Source: Leptolyngbya sp. SIO4C5 (lineage in GTDB: Bacteria; Cyanobacteriota; Cyanobacteriia; Phormidesmidales; Phormidesmidaceae). Taken from it: a DNA stretch of 7,957 nucleotides. The stretch is taken from assembly GCA_010671965.1 (NCBI GenBank), contig JAAHIC010000177.1:1-7957 (forward strand), read 5' to 3'. A program made the position numbers and the translations under genes. Positions 1 through 5,985 of the stretch are shown here, one piece after another (position 1 is the first letter of the stretch; each line of letters opens with the position of its first letter). The notes under the pieces are model-generated. The model saw only the letters and a program-made list of their open reading frames with translations, was not told the DNA's origin and ran no database searches.

Positions 1-669
1 TTGAAGCGGTACCGCTTGAGCGTGGGCACCTCGCTGCTGACGCGGCTGACCAGGGGTCAAATAGGCGATCGCCCCTAGGCCAATCGCTCCCCAGCCTAAA
101 AACTGTCCGGCAGTAGCGGCCCAGCGCACGCCCTGGTTGCGACTACCCGTGGCTTTCCAGATTGCCGCCTTTAGCACCTGCCCGCCGTCGAGCGGCAGTC
201 CTGGAATCAGGTTGAACAAGGTCAGTACTAAGTTCGTCTGGGCAATGTTAATCAAAATAGCGGCGGCAATGCCGCTGGGCTGAGTCAGTCCGGCAATCAG
301 GCTCAGCAGCAGAAACAGGCTAAAGCTGACCAACGGCCCAGCGATCGCCACCTGAAAAGCCTGTCCCGGCGTCTTGGACTCCTTGTCGATTGAAGCAATG
401 CCGCCAAATAAAAACAGGGTAATGGAATTGACTCCAATCCCCTGCGATCGCGCTACTAGGCTGTGACCTAGTTCGTGTAGCAGCACTGAACCAAACAGCA
501 GCAGCGCCAGCAAAAAGCCCGCGCCTAAAGCCGCCACCGATCCCATCTGCGACTGCCAGGACGGATCGCCGCCATACAGCAGCGTCACCAGGACTAAAAT
601 AATGAACCAGGAATAGTCAACATAGAGGGGGATGTTGAACAGAGAGCCGATGCGCCAGCCGGATTGCAT
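1..669 (-). CDS. M50 family site-2 zinc metalloprotease, C-terminus cut off by the window edge
   Basis: This is the N-terminal 223 residues of an intramembrane metalloprotease; the frame stays open to base 1, so the C-terminus lies outside. The zinc-binding HELGH motif is at residues 65-69 (H65, E66, H69) inside a hydrophobic segment. The second catalytic motif, NLIPGLPLDGG at residues 153-163, supplies the third zinc ligand D161. About five to six hydrophobic stretches surround these motifs, so the protein sits in a membrane with its active site in the bilayer. Family members cleave transmembrane anchors, often in regulated proteolysis of anti-sigma factors. Many cyanobacterial relatives carry CBS domains after the protease core, but that part is not visible. 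The ATG at 669 begins a family-like start (MQSGWRIGSLFNIPLYVDYSWF). No clear ribosome binding site precedes it. The family call is secure; the substrate is unknown. Confidence 0.93.
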   Translation of the reverse strand, partial: MQSGWRIGSLFNIPLYVDYSWFIILVLVTLLYGGDPSWQSQMGSVAALGAGFLLALLLFGSVLLHELGHSLVARSQGIGVNSITLFLFGGIASIDKESKTPGQAFQVAIAGPLVSFSLFLLLSLIAGLTQPSGIAAAILINIAQTNLVLTLFNLIPGLPLDGGQVLKAAIWKATGSRNQGVRWAATAGQFLGWGAIGLGAIAYLTPGQPRQQRGAHAQAVPLQ

Positions 670-727
670 AAGTCGTTAACCCAATGCATTGATTAGGAGA
701 AAACTCCAGAACTATAGCTTTATTGTA

Positions 728-765
728 GTGAGGTGCTTGAGAGTTCTCCCGCCGGATAACCTCAC
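728..765 (-). terminator. Weak hairpin downstream of psaK, possible terminator or processing site
   Basis: GTGAGGT at 728-734 pairs with ACCTCAC at 759-765, a 7 bp stem. A short GAGAGTTCTC palindrome lies within the loop. It falls 22 bases past the psaK stop and before the M50 gene on the same strand. No U-tract follows, so it may protect a 3' end or do nothing. Confidence 0.3.
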
Positions 766-786
766 CTATTTCCCCCTCAAAGGCGC

Positions 787-1062
787 TTAAAGCAGACCAG
801 CGTTGCCCAAACCTAAAATCATCCCGGCTCCCAAGAGATGTCCAAAACTAGCCGTTGCCAACAGCTCAGGCAAGCCAAAGCCTTCAAAGAATCCCGGCAG
901 CGAAAAAGGCAGTTCTGGGCCGACACCGCGCTTTTGAATTGCATAGCGGCCAATGGCGATGGCAAACAGGTTACAGGCAATCATCACCAGCGCTACTTTA
1001 AAAGACCATTGCGGGGTTTGAGGGGCTGTTTGGGCCAACCATAAAAGCGATGAATAAATCAA
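787..1062 (-). CDS. psaK: Photosystem I reaction center subunit PsaK (subunit X)
   Basis: A 91-residue, two-helix membrane protein at the edge of photosystem I, where PsaK binds peripheral chlorophylls and helps couple antenna (phycobilisome or IsiA) energy to the core. The first hydrophobic segment is about residues 19-42 (WSFKVALVMIACNLFAIAIG). A stromal loop with basic residues follows, then the second segment at about 67-91, with the typical TASFGHLLGAGMILGLGNAG ending. Length and motif order match known cyanobacterial PsaK. The start codon is TTG at 1062-1060. A GGAG at 1074-1071 lies 8 bases upstream, and there is no in-frame ATG before the conserved region, so TTG is well supported. 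A consensus TATAAT lies upstream at 1118-1113. Cyanobacteria often have several psaK copies; this one cannot be assigned to PsaK1 or PsaK2. Confidence 0.96.
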   Translation of the reverse strand: MIYSSLLWLAQTAPQTPQWSFKVALVMIACNLFAIAIGRYAIQKRGVGPELPFSLPGFFEGFGLPELLATASFGHLLGAGMILGLGNAGLL

Positions 1063-1070
1063 TTTTTTAT

Positions 1071-1074
1071 CTCC
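1071..1074 (-). promoter_or_regulatory. Ribosome binding site deciding the psaK TTG start
   Basis: GGAG on the minus strand, 8 bases before TTG, fixes the unusual psaK start codon. Confidence 0.7.
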
Positions 1075-1112
1075 AGCTAAGCTTCAAGGTTCTGAAACCA
1101 GGTCAATTAAGG

Positions 1113-1118
1113 ATTATA
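1113..1118 (-). promoter_or_regulatory. Probable psaK -10 box (TATAAT)
   Basis: The minus strand carries a perfect TATAAT about 50 bases before the psaK start. This would give a leader of roughly 45 bases. No TTGACA-like -35 stands at 16-18 bases, so recognition may depend on an activator, as at many photosynthesis promoters. Confidence 0.5.
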
Positions 1119-1267
1119 AAGAGGTGTCTGTAGAAGCTTATGAAATATTTAGCAGAGTTAATAGAGAGAAAGGATTCGTTACCTGTTATTCATTGCTAAA
1201 AATTTATGTGGATTTTTGAGGATGGATAGACCTTGGGCTTGAATGCCTAGAAGTGAGTTCATGGTGA

Positions 1268-2503
1268 ATGGCAATGAGACTTCTACGGCGCAGGCTACTG
1301 CTAGCAGTTCTAGCCGCCTTGTTAACCCTTTGGGGACAGTGGGCAGTTCCCGAACGGGCGGCAGCCACCTATCCCAACCAGGAAATTCGCGGGGTTTGGC
1401 TGACCAACGTAGACAGCAACGTGCTGTTTTCTCAGCCAGCCCTAGCGTCAGCTCTCGATCAGCTAGCAGCCGCCCACATCAATACGGTCTATCCGACGGT
1501 GTGGAGCTGGGGATACACCCTGTTTCCCAGCGCTGTTGCCACTCAGGAAATTGGCTACAAGCAGGGACTCTACCCCGACTTAGAGGCGGTAGGCCGCAAT
1601 GAAGCGCTGGAAGCAGCCCAGGGCGATCGCGATATGCTGCTAGAGCTGGTCGATATGGCCCACCAGCGGGATATCAGCGTGATTCCCTGGTTTGAGTTTA
1701 GCTTCATGGCGCCGGCCAACTCAGAACTGGCCGCCCGCCACCCCGACTGGCTCACCCAGCGTCAAGGGGCGCTACCTGCCGCTCGCTACTATCAAGAAGG
1801 CCGCCACAGCCGCGTCTGGCTCAATCCGTTTCATCCCCAAGCCCAGCAGTTTTTACTAGAGATTATTGCCGAGCTGATGGCGAACTATCCGGTAGACGGA
1901 CTCCAGCTTGATGATCATCTAGGGCTGCCGGTGGAGTTTGGCTACGATCCCTACACCCAGCAGCTCTACCAGCAGGAACACGGAGGTCGCCTGCCGCCGC
2001 GCAATCCCTACGATGCCGAATGGATGCAGTGGCGGGCCAACAAAATCACCGATTTCATGGAACGGGTGTTCCACGTCGTCAAAGCCTATCGGCCCCAGTC
2101 AGTTGTTTCAGTTTCACCCAATCCGGCCCGGTTTGCCTACAATCACTTTTTGCAAGACTGGCCCCGCTGGGAACGGGCTGGCTATATTGAGGAGCTAATC
2201 GTTCAGGTGTATCGGGACAACCTCAGCAGCTTCAGAGCCACCCTGCAAAACCCTCTAATGCAGCGGGCTAAACATCACATCCCCACCGCCATCGGTATCC
2301 TCACTGGACTAAAAGACGCCCCCGTCTCCAGTCAGCTCATTCAACAGCAGGTAGCCGCCGTCCGCCAGGCCGACTATGCCGGTGTCTCCTTCTTCTTCTA
2401 CGACACCCTCTGGCAGGCCGCTGGCGAACGCCCAGAAGAGCGTCAGGCCGCCATGCGATCGCTGTTCCCAGTTCCGCTCACCCGGCCCCAGGTCGGCAGA
2501 TAA
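1268..2503 (+). CDS. Exported glycoside hydrolase-like protein, GHL10 family (PF02638 type)
   Basis: A 411-residue protein with a Sec-type signal: arginine-rich start (RLLRRR) followed by a hydrophobic stretch to about residue 30, so it should leave the cytoplasm. The rest matches the GHL10 (glycosyl hydrolase-like 10) TIM-barrel family. Landmarks are RGVWLT at 41-46, the VIPWFEF strand at 138-144, GLQLDDHLG at 211-219 with paired aspartates, SVSPNPA at 281-287, and a late VQVY strand at 312-315. E143 and D215/D216 are candidate active-site acids. E. coli DigH (YddW), of this family, cuts glycan strands of peptidoglycan lacking stem peptides, so a wall-remodelling role is plausible but inferred. 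An in-frame TGA just before 1268 bounds the start. ATG 1274 is an alternative, with GGTGA six bases upstream. This is the only plus-strand gene here, divergent from psaK and convergent with the next gene. Confidence 0.88.
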   Translation: MAMRLLRRRLLLAVLAALLTLWGQWAVPERAAATYPNQEIRGVWLTNVDSNVLFSQPALASALDQLAAAHINTVYPTVWSWGYTLFPSAVATQEIGYKQGLYPDLEAVGRNEALEAAQGDRDMLLELVDMAHQRDISVIPWFEFSFMAPANSELAARHPDWLTQRQGALPAARYYQEGRHSRVWLNPFHPQAQQFLLEIIAELMANYPVDGLQLDDHLGLPVEFGYDPYTQQLYQQEHGGRLPPRNPYDAEWMQWRANKITDFMERVFHVVKAYRPQSVVSVSPNPARFAYNHFLQDWPRWERAGYIEELIVQVYRDNLSSFRATLQNPLMQRAKHHIPTAIGILTGLKDAPVSSQLIQQQVAAVRQADYAGVSFFFYDTLWQAAGERPEERQAAMRSLFPVPLTRPQVGR

Positions 2504-2579
2504 AGCGCTAATCGCTAAAAAGTCCCCGTTCAACTTTGCTCACGGCCAGCCATCTGCCTATTGTCCTTACCTCCGACGC

Positions 2580-3272
2580 CTAGCTCACCCACTGCCGCAG
2601 CCGCTGCTGCTCCCGATTAAAAGCTCGTTCCTCAGCCGAGAGTACCTGCGACTCAACCGGCGATCGCATGTCCCACTGCACCTCAGACAGCAGCATCAGG
2701 CAGCCCGCCATCACGCCGCCAGTGATTAAAAACTGCCACTGGGGTACGGCTGAGAGCAGCGGCAGGCTAAGGAGATGAATCAAGGCCGTCAGCAGAAACG
2801 TGCGCGATCGCATCCCGATGCCCATCATTAAGTAGCCCGCTGCGGTAAGTCCTAGCCAAAGCGCGCAAAGGTGCATCAGCACCCAGCCGCAGGGGGCAAA
2901 AATGCCGTAATCCGTCACCAGCACGCCGCCCAGCATCAGCCCGGCCCAACCGTAGATTAGCCAGCGCAGCCTTTCAACCTTGACCCAAAACCAGGCCAAG
3001 CGGGTCATGGCTACCGTACCCACTAGGGTCAGCAGCGACCAGGCAATAGCCTGATCCGTCCAGCTGATCAGCGTAAATTGGGCCACTGCAAAAATAATGG
3101 CGGTAATCCAGCCCCAGACGATAAACACCTGATCGATGCGGGTGTAGAGATTAGAAAGCAGCGTGCGATCGCCCAGTTGCCAGTGAATACGTAAGAGACC
3201 ACAAAGGTCTTGAATGTCTAAGTTGTGCTGTTTGCGGCGCAGAATCGGTTCAGCGAAATTAAAAAATGCCAT
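2580..3272 (-). CDS. Polytopic membrane protein of unknown function
   Basis: I do not recognise this 230-residue protein. It begins with about 48 mostly polar residues (MAFFNFAEPILRRKQHNLD...), then shows about six hydrophobic segments, near 50-70, 76-97, 104-124, 129-154, 157-176 and 182-199. It ends in a charged tail rich in Glu, Arg and Gln (about 200-230). The hydrophobic segments are rich in Trp, Leu and Gly, and I see no catalytic or nucleotide-binding motif. I chose ATG at 3272; a TTG immediately upstream adds one residue and is less likely. The gene contains three HIP1 octamers, more than any other complete gene here, so it is not obviously a recent import. It converges on the GHL10 gene with 76 bp between stops and no clear terminator. 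A possible NtcA-type promoter precedes it. Confidence 0.8.
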   Translation of the reverse strand: MAFFNFAEPILRRKQHNLDIQDLCGLLRIHWQLGDRTLLSNLYTRIDQVFIVWGWITAIIFAVAQFTLISWTDQAIAWSLLTLVGTVAMTRLAWFWVKVERLRWLIYGWAGLMLGGVLVTDYGIFAPCGWVLMHLCALWLGLTAAGYLMMGIGMRSRTFLLTALIHLLSLPLLSAVPQWQFLITGGVMAGCLMLLSEVQWDMRSPVESQVLSAEERAFNREQQRLRQWVS

Positions 3273-3277
3273 CAAGA

Positions 3278-3292
3278 TCTATCTATCTATAG
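3278..3292. repeat. Short ATCT tandem repeat in the leader of the membrane-protein gene
   Basis: Three tandem tetranucleotide units ending in a small ATCTATAGAT palindrome, directly upstream of the start codon at 3272. It may simply be AT-rich leader sequence. Confidence 0.4.
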
Positions 3293-3333
3293 ATTTTATT
3301 TGTCTCCAATTTAAGAATAGTAACAAATTGTTA
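3293..3333 (-). promoter_or_regulatory. Possible NtcA-type promoter for the membrane-protein gene
   Basis: On the minus strand, TAA-N8-TAC at 3333-3320 differs by one base from the NtcA consensus GTA-N8-TAC. Twenty-one bases downstream is TAAAAT at 3298-3293, which fits the TAN3T -10 box of NtcA-activated promoters. Transcription would begin a few bases further on, leaving a leader of only about 15 bases. The same stretch is also a 13-base inverted repeat TAACAATTTGTTA with a different axis, so another regulator could be the true ligand. Confidence 0.3.
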
Positions 3334-3351
3334 AGAGCGCTAGCGCCCTTA
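3332..3351. repeat. Inverted repeat around GCGCTAGCGC
   Basis: TAAG at 3332-3335 pairs with CTTA at 3348-3351. The inner GCG arms pair after one A/C mismatch, around a CTAG centre. It may be a regulatory palindrome, a repeat fragment or a weak transcript end; it is not followed by a run of T. Confidence 0.45.
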
Positions 3352-3423
3352 CGGCATCAGGCATTTTCCTTTCTTGAAAACTTTTTCTGAACTTAGTGGC
3401 ACGACCCTAAAATAAGGATTAAG

Positions 3424-3476
3424 TAGGGTGCTGTATAGCCCGAAGGGCATAGTAGAAAAGCGCAGCGTAACGCACC
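3424..3476. repeat. Degenerate copy of a cyanobacterial palindromic repeat (GTAGGGTGC...GCACC)
   Basis: The ends GTAGGGTGC (3423-3431) and GCGCAGCGTAACGCACC (3460-3476) match the ends of an intergenic palindrome common in cyanobacterial genomes, in which TAGGGTGCGTTAGC is followed directly by GCAGCGTAACGCACC. GGTGC at 3427-3431 pairs with GCACC at 3472-3476. Here the centre is replaced by about 28 bases that form their own hairpin, GCCC-GAA-GGGC at 3438-3448. The family match is from memory and the copy number in this genome is unknown. Confidence 0.55.
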
Positions 3477-3603
3477 GAATCTAAGGGTTTGAGCCTGTTG
3501 ATAATCTGCACCATCTCAGGCGTGTTGCGCCCCTGGGGCAATCGATCTTGACGTTGTGCAGCGTGCGCTGTAGCCGCAAGAATTTAAGCCACCAGAAATA
3601 TGC

Positions 3604-4449
3604 TCAGCCCTGGCAGGTAGGGCAGTAGTGGGCGGAGCGGCCTGCGAGTTTGAGGCGCTCAATCGCAGTCCCGCAAACCCGGCAGGGCTGTCCTTTGCGG
3701 TTATAAACCCAGGCTTCACCGCCGTAGTTACCGTTGATTCCCTGCACGCTACGAAAAGCGCTGAACGTAGTGCCGCCGACACTGATGCTGGCTGCTAATA
3801 CTTTTTGTAGGGCACTGTGTAAATGCTGAATCTGCTGGCTGTCTAGGCGATTACAGAGCGTTTCTGGATGAATCTGACTCAAGAACAAGGCTTCATCTGC
3901 ATAAATGTTGCCAACCCCCGCAATGAGGGCCTGATCTAACAGCGCATTTTTGATTGGGCGCTGACGTTTGCCTAAGACAGACTGGAGATACGCTACCGAA
4001 AATTCGTCGCTGAAAGGCTCAGGCCCTAATTTAGCTAGGCCCGGTATGACGAGTTCAAGCGCTTGGTCAGGGGGGACCCACCACATCCGGCCAAAGGTGC
4101 GCTGATCGACAAATCTCAGCTCATGGTCGCCCGCAAAAAACAGTCTGATCCGGCAGTGAGACTCCAGCGGCGTTTGCCTTGACAGCCAGAGTAGCTGCCC
4201 TGTCATGCGGAGGTGAACGCCCAACCACCCACCTGGCTTAGCGTCAGCCTGCAGCTCTCCTAGCAGATATTTACCCCGGCGGTGCCACTGGACAACAGAC
4301 TGGTTGAGCAACCCTGATAAAAATGTATTGAAATCAAAAGGGTAGGCAACTGTGCGAGCTAGGCACACTTCCCCACCCTTAATTGGCTGATTGAGCGTAA
4401 CCTGATTGAGTCCTCGACGAACAGTTTCTACTTCAGGTAGCTCAGGCAC
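3604..4449 (-). CDS. mutM: Formamidopyrimidine-DNA glycosylase (Fpg/MutM)
   Basis: A 281-residue bifunctional DNA glycosylase and AP lyase that removes 8-oxoguanine and formamidopyrimidines in base excision repair. The N-terminal PELPEVE places catalytic Pro2 after the initiator and acids Glu3 and Glu6. K60 in RRGKYLL and the DQRTFGRM segment (115-122) are family landmarks. The helix-two-turn-helix DNA-binding motif is LLDQALIAGVGNIYADE at about 170-186. A complete C-terminal zinc finger has C256, C259, C276 and C279, with conserved R271 in the hairpin. All key residues are present, so it should be active. The start is GTG at 4449, fixed by the need for Pro at position 2; no Shine-Dalgarno sequence precedes it. 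It lies 73 bp downstream of psaE on the same strand, so it is probably at least partly expressed from the psaE promoter. Confidence 0.98.
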   Translation of the reverse strand: MPELPEVETVRRGLNQVTLNQPIKGGEVCLARTVAYPFDFNTFLSGLLNQSVVQWHRRGKYLLGELQADAKPGGWLGVHLRMTGQLLWLSRQTPLESHCRIRLFFAGDHELRFVDQRTFGRMWWVPPDQALELVIPGLAKLGPEPFSDEFSVAYLQSVLGKRQRPIKNALLDQALIAGVGNIYADEALFLSQIHPETLCNRLDSQQIQHLHSALQKVLAASISVGGTTFSAFRSVQGINGNYGGEAWVYNRKGQPCRVCGTAIERLKLAGRSAHYCPTCQG

Positions 4450-4482
4450 TTTAGTTAACCACTTAGTCAGTTTGCTACTGGG

Positions 4483-4517
4483 CTAAACGGGTTATGGCAA
4501 AATCTAGCCCGTTTTAG
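4483..4517 (-). terminator. Hairpin between psaE and mutM
   Basis: CTAAACGGG at 4483-4491 pairs with CCCGTTTTAG at 4508-4517, with one bulged base and a 16-base loop. It begins just 6 bases past the psaK-type partner gene psaE's stop. No U-tract follows, so partial termination or mRNA 3'-end stabilisation is more likely than a complete stop. It would let psaE be expressed far above mutM. Confidence 0.5.
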
Positions 4518-4522
4518 GTAGC

Positions 4523-4732
4523 CTACTTTTTCTTGCTCTTAGGCGCTGAAACTTCTTCTAGCTCATCTTCAGCGAAATTATTAGTATTAATTCCTGAGTA
4601 GTTCACCTTGTCGAAGCGGACTACAACCGGATAGCGGATACCGCTTGTATCAACCGAAGCCACATTGCCGAGTTCTTGGTACCAGTAAGACTCTTTGCGC
4701 AAGATCCGAACTTTAGAACCACGTTGAACCAT
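4523..4732 (-). CDS. psaE: Photosystem I reaction center subunit IV (PsaE)
   Basis: A 69-residue stromal-side PSI subunit with an SH3-like barrel. It helps dock ferredoxin and supports cyclic electron flow. The sequence is a full-length match in character: [19 protein letters not shown] at the start, [19 protein letters not shown] in the middle, and a short flexible tail ending in KSKKK. There is no signal peptide, as expected for a cytoplasmic-face protein. The start is ATG at 4732, with GAGG about 9 bases upstream. The leader contains an AT-rich stretch (around 4758-4776) suitable for a promoter, but no single -35/-10 pair stands out. mutM follows after 73 bp with a hairpin in the gap. No HIP1 octamer lies in the gene. 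Confidence 0.98.
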   Translation of the reverse strand: MVQRGSKVRILRKESYWYQELGNVASVDTSGIRYPVVVRFDKVNYSGINTNNFAEDELEEVSAPKSKKK

Positions 4733-4910
4733 CGAATTATTCCTCTTCTTGAAAACCCAATATTATTGATTAATAGCGAGTCAAAGACTTGTTCAACAGC
4801 GTACTATTTTGGTGGCTGCAATCGATAGCCCTAAACGTTTAAGTTTTGTTGCCGGAGTAGCAGCTTCGCTGCCGCAAATAACTCTCTCAACGCCCCCTGC
4901 TTACTCAATA

Positions 4911-4954
4911 AAAATCAAGGCAACTTTCTGATCGAATCGGTCAGAAAGTTGCCT
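4911..4954 (-). terminator. Rho-independent terminator of the lipoprotein gene
   Basis: AGGCAACTTTCTGA (4918-4931) and TCAGAAAGTTGCCT (4941-4954) form a perfect 14 bp stem with a 9-base loop. On the minus strand the stem is followed within three bases by TTTTTA, and it starts 20 bases after the lipoprotein stop. Nothing T-rich follows on the plus strand, so it acts leftward and insulates psaE from upstream transcription. Confidence 0.88.
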
Positions 4955-4974
4955 AGCAAAATTTTCAGTTAAGT

Positions 4975-5862
4975 CTAGAGCGGCAGCGTAGAAGGGGCTG
5001 GCAGAGATGCCTGCTCGCTCGAATCGCCACCAGTCGAATTGCCCACCGTCACGGCTACTTCAATACCATTTTCCTCTAGGATGACGCGCGGTTCAATCCC
5101 TTCGCGCACCTCAATCCGCTTAACTAAGACACGACCGTTTGAGAGGCGCTGACCAGCACTAACATAGCGGCTAGTAGCTTCTCCAGGAGCTTTCACAATG
5201 GCGTGAGCCTTATTGCCGATCTGCACAACGCCGGTAATTTGAACCTCGGTGGCTAATTCCGGCGTAGGCAGTTCTGGCAGGGGTTCAATCGGTGAAGGCT
5301 TTGGCGTGGGCTGCTGAGAACCAGCAGCAGAGGTTGAAGTACCACCGCCAGCAGTGCCACGTCCCGCATTGTTGTTACTAGAAACGTTGGTTCCAGATCC
5401 CCCTGCGCCTTGGCGAGAACCAGACGGGCCACTAGGCCGCTGAGCCGTAGGTGGCAGGCCACCTGGAGACGGTGGACGAGTTCGCCCTCCTGTGTTGTTG
5501 GGAGCGCTAGTAGGCGTCTGCTGGGGCGGCGGAATTACCTGGGGAGGGGGTGGGATTGGAACGGTGGCAAAGGGATCATTACGATTTTTGAGAATCTGAT
5601 TTGCCCGTTCTTCTGGATCAGTGGACTGAATCAGTTCGGCGCTGGCGATCGCCGCTGCACTAGGACCAGCGGGTACAATGGGTTCAGCAAATTCTTCGTT
5701 TTCTGCCGAGTCTTCTGCCGTTTGAATCGGTACCCCATCCAAGGAGGTTAGTTCCTCCTCGGCAGGTTCCGGATTGCGACCCAGTAAGTTATTGACGAAG
5801 CCGCAGCCTGAAATAGACAGCAACCCGATTCCAACTAATGCTCCACTGAGAAGGCGACGCAT
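4975..5862 (-). CDS. Lipoprotein with Pro/Gly/Ser-rich linker and PilP-like C-terminal domain
   Basis: A 295-residue predicted lipoprotein. The lipobox ISGC places the acylated cysteine at residue 20 after a short hydrophobic signal (MRRLLSGALVGIGLLSISGC). An acidic stretch follows (about 31-62), then an RNDPF motif (D96, P97, F98). Next comes a low-complexity linker of Pro, then Gly, Ser and Asn (about 102-204), and a compact beta-rich domain at about 206-275. That domain contains GVVQIGNKAHAIV, YVSAGQRLSNGRVLVKRIE and RVILEENGIEVAV. The order lipobox, DPF, flexible linker, small beta domain with a GxxxxNGxVxxI pattern resembles PilP of type IV pili and the periplasmic region of GspC; this is inference from pattern. 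I chose the ATG at 5862 because GAGG lies 9 bases upstream and a signal peptide begins there; TTG 5922 and ATG 5880 are less likely. It lies 123 bp downstream of sigF. Confidence 0.82.
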   Translation of the reverse strand: MRRLLSGALVGIGLLSISGCGFVNNLLGRNPEPAEEELTSLDGVPIQTAEDSAENEEFAEPIVPAGPSAAAIASAELIQSTDPEERANQILKNRNDPFATVPIPPPPQVIPPPQQTPTSAPNNTGGRTRPPSPGGLPPTAQRPSGPSGSRQGAGGSGTNVSSNNNAGRGTAGGGTSTSAAGSQQPTPKPSPIEPLPELPTPELATEVQITGVVQIGNKAHAIVKAPGEATSRYVSAGQRLSNGRVLVKRIEVREGIEPRVILEENGIEVAVTVGNSTGGDSSEQASLPAPSTLPL

Positions 5863-5871
5863 CGCTAAATT

Positions 5872-5878
5872 CCTCCCC
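5872..5878 (-). promoter_or_regulatory. Ribosome binding site deciding the lipoprotein start
   Basis: The minus strand reads GGGGAGG, ending 9 bases before ATG 5862. It selects this start over ATG 5880 and TTG 5922, which would put polar residues ahead of the signal peptide. Confidence 0.75.
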
Positions 5879-5904
5879 ATATCTAACCCGTAGTAATATT
5901 TATT

Positions 5905-5930
5905 AGGGGCAATACCCCTCAACCCCTCAA
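5905..5930 (-). promoter_or_regulatory. Tandem TTGAGGGG repeats and small hairpin in the sigF-lipoprotein gap
   Basis: On the minus strand two exact TTGAGGGG units (5930-5915) are followed by a hairpin, AGGGG (5919-5915) with CCCCT (5909-5905), loop 5. Either repeat could supply the AGGGG arm, so two alternative pairings exist. An AT-rich run follows. It may be a weak sigF terminator or part of the lipoprotein leader. Confidence 0.3.
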
Positions 5931-5985
5931 AGATAACCTATCTTGGCTCAATCGCGACAAGTTTGTTGCGCAATTTGGCTATGGG

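Larger units (their letters stand above)
3276..3603. other. Gene-poor spacer between the membrane-protein gene and mutM
   Basis: This stretch of about 330 bases has no convincing gene. From left to right it holds the possible promoter of the leftward membrane-protein gene, a GCGCTAGCGC palindrome, a degenerate dispersed repeat near 3424-3476, and a GC-rich palindrome (GCCCCTGGGGC, 3530-3540) about 65 bases past the mutM stop. No U-tract terminator for mutM is visible. Several short open frames cross 3420-3600 on the minus strand without plausible starts. Confidence 0.6.

Noticed and set aside
1092..1120. Plus-strand promoter CTGAAA / TATAAA for the GHL10 gene
   Set aside because: The -10 is the complement of the psaK -10 and the -35 matches only four of six positions. 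The resulting leader would be about 140 bases.
1243..1602. Open frame of 119 codons overlapping the start of the GHL10 gene
   Set aside because: Ser/Arg-rich low-complexity translation with no family character; it is the shifted frame of a GC-rich gene whose own frame has clear family motifs.
2504..2579. Bidirectional terminator between the convergent GHL10 and membrane-protein genes
   Set aside because: Only a 4 bp AGCG/CGCT pairing was found, too weak to call.
3516..3782. Open frame of 88 codons overlapping the 3' end of mutM
   Set aside because: Out of frame with the intact zinc finger region of mutM, and its composition looks like a frame shadow.
4860..4872. GCAGC-TTC-GCTGC hairpin upstream of psaE
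   Set aside because: Only five base pairs, no U-tract, and not placed where it would clearly control psaE.
5410..5751. Plus-strand open frame of 113 codons opposite the lipoprotein linker
   Set aside because: Antisense to low-complexity Pro/Gly codons, which produces stop-free Arg/Trp-rich frames. No start context or motif.
5863..5922. Longer lipoprotein N-terminus starting at TTG 5922
   Set aside because: It would place about 20 polar residues before the signal peptide, while ATG 5862 has a GAGG at 9 bases.
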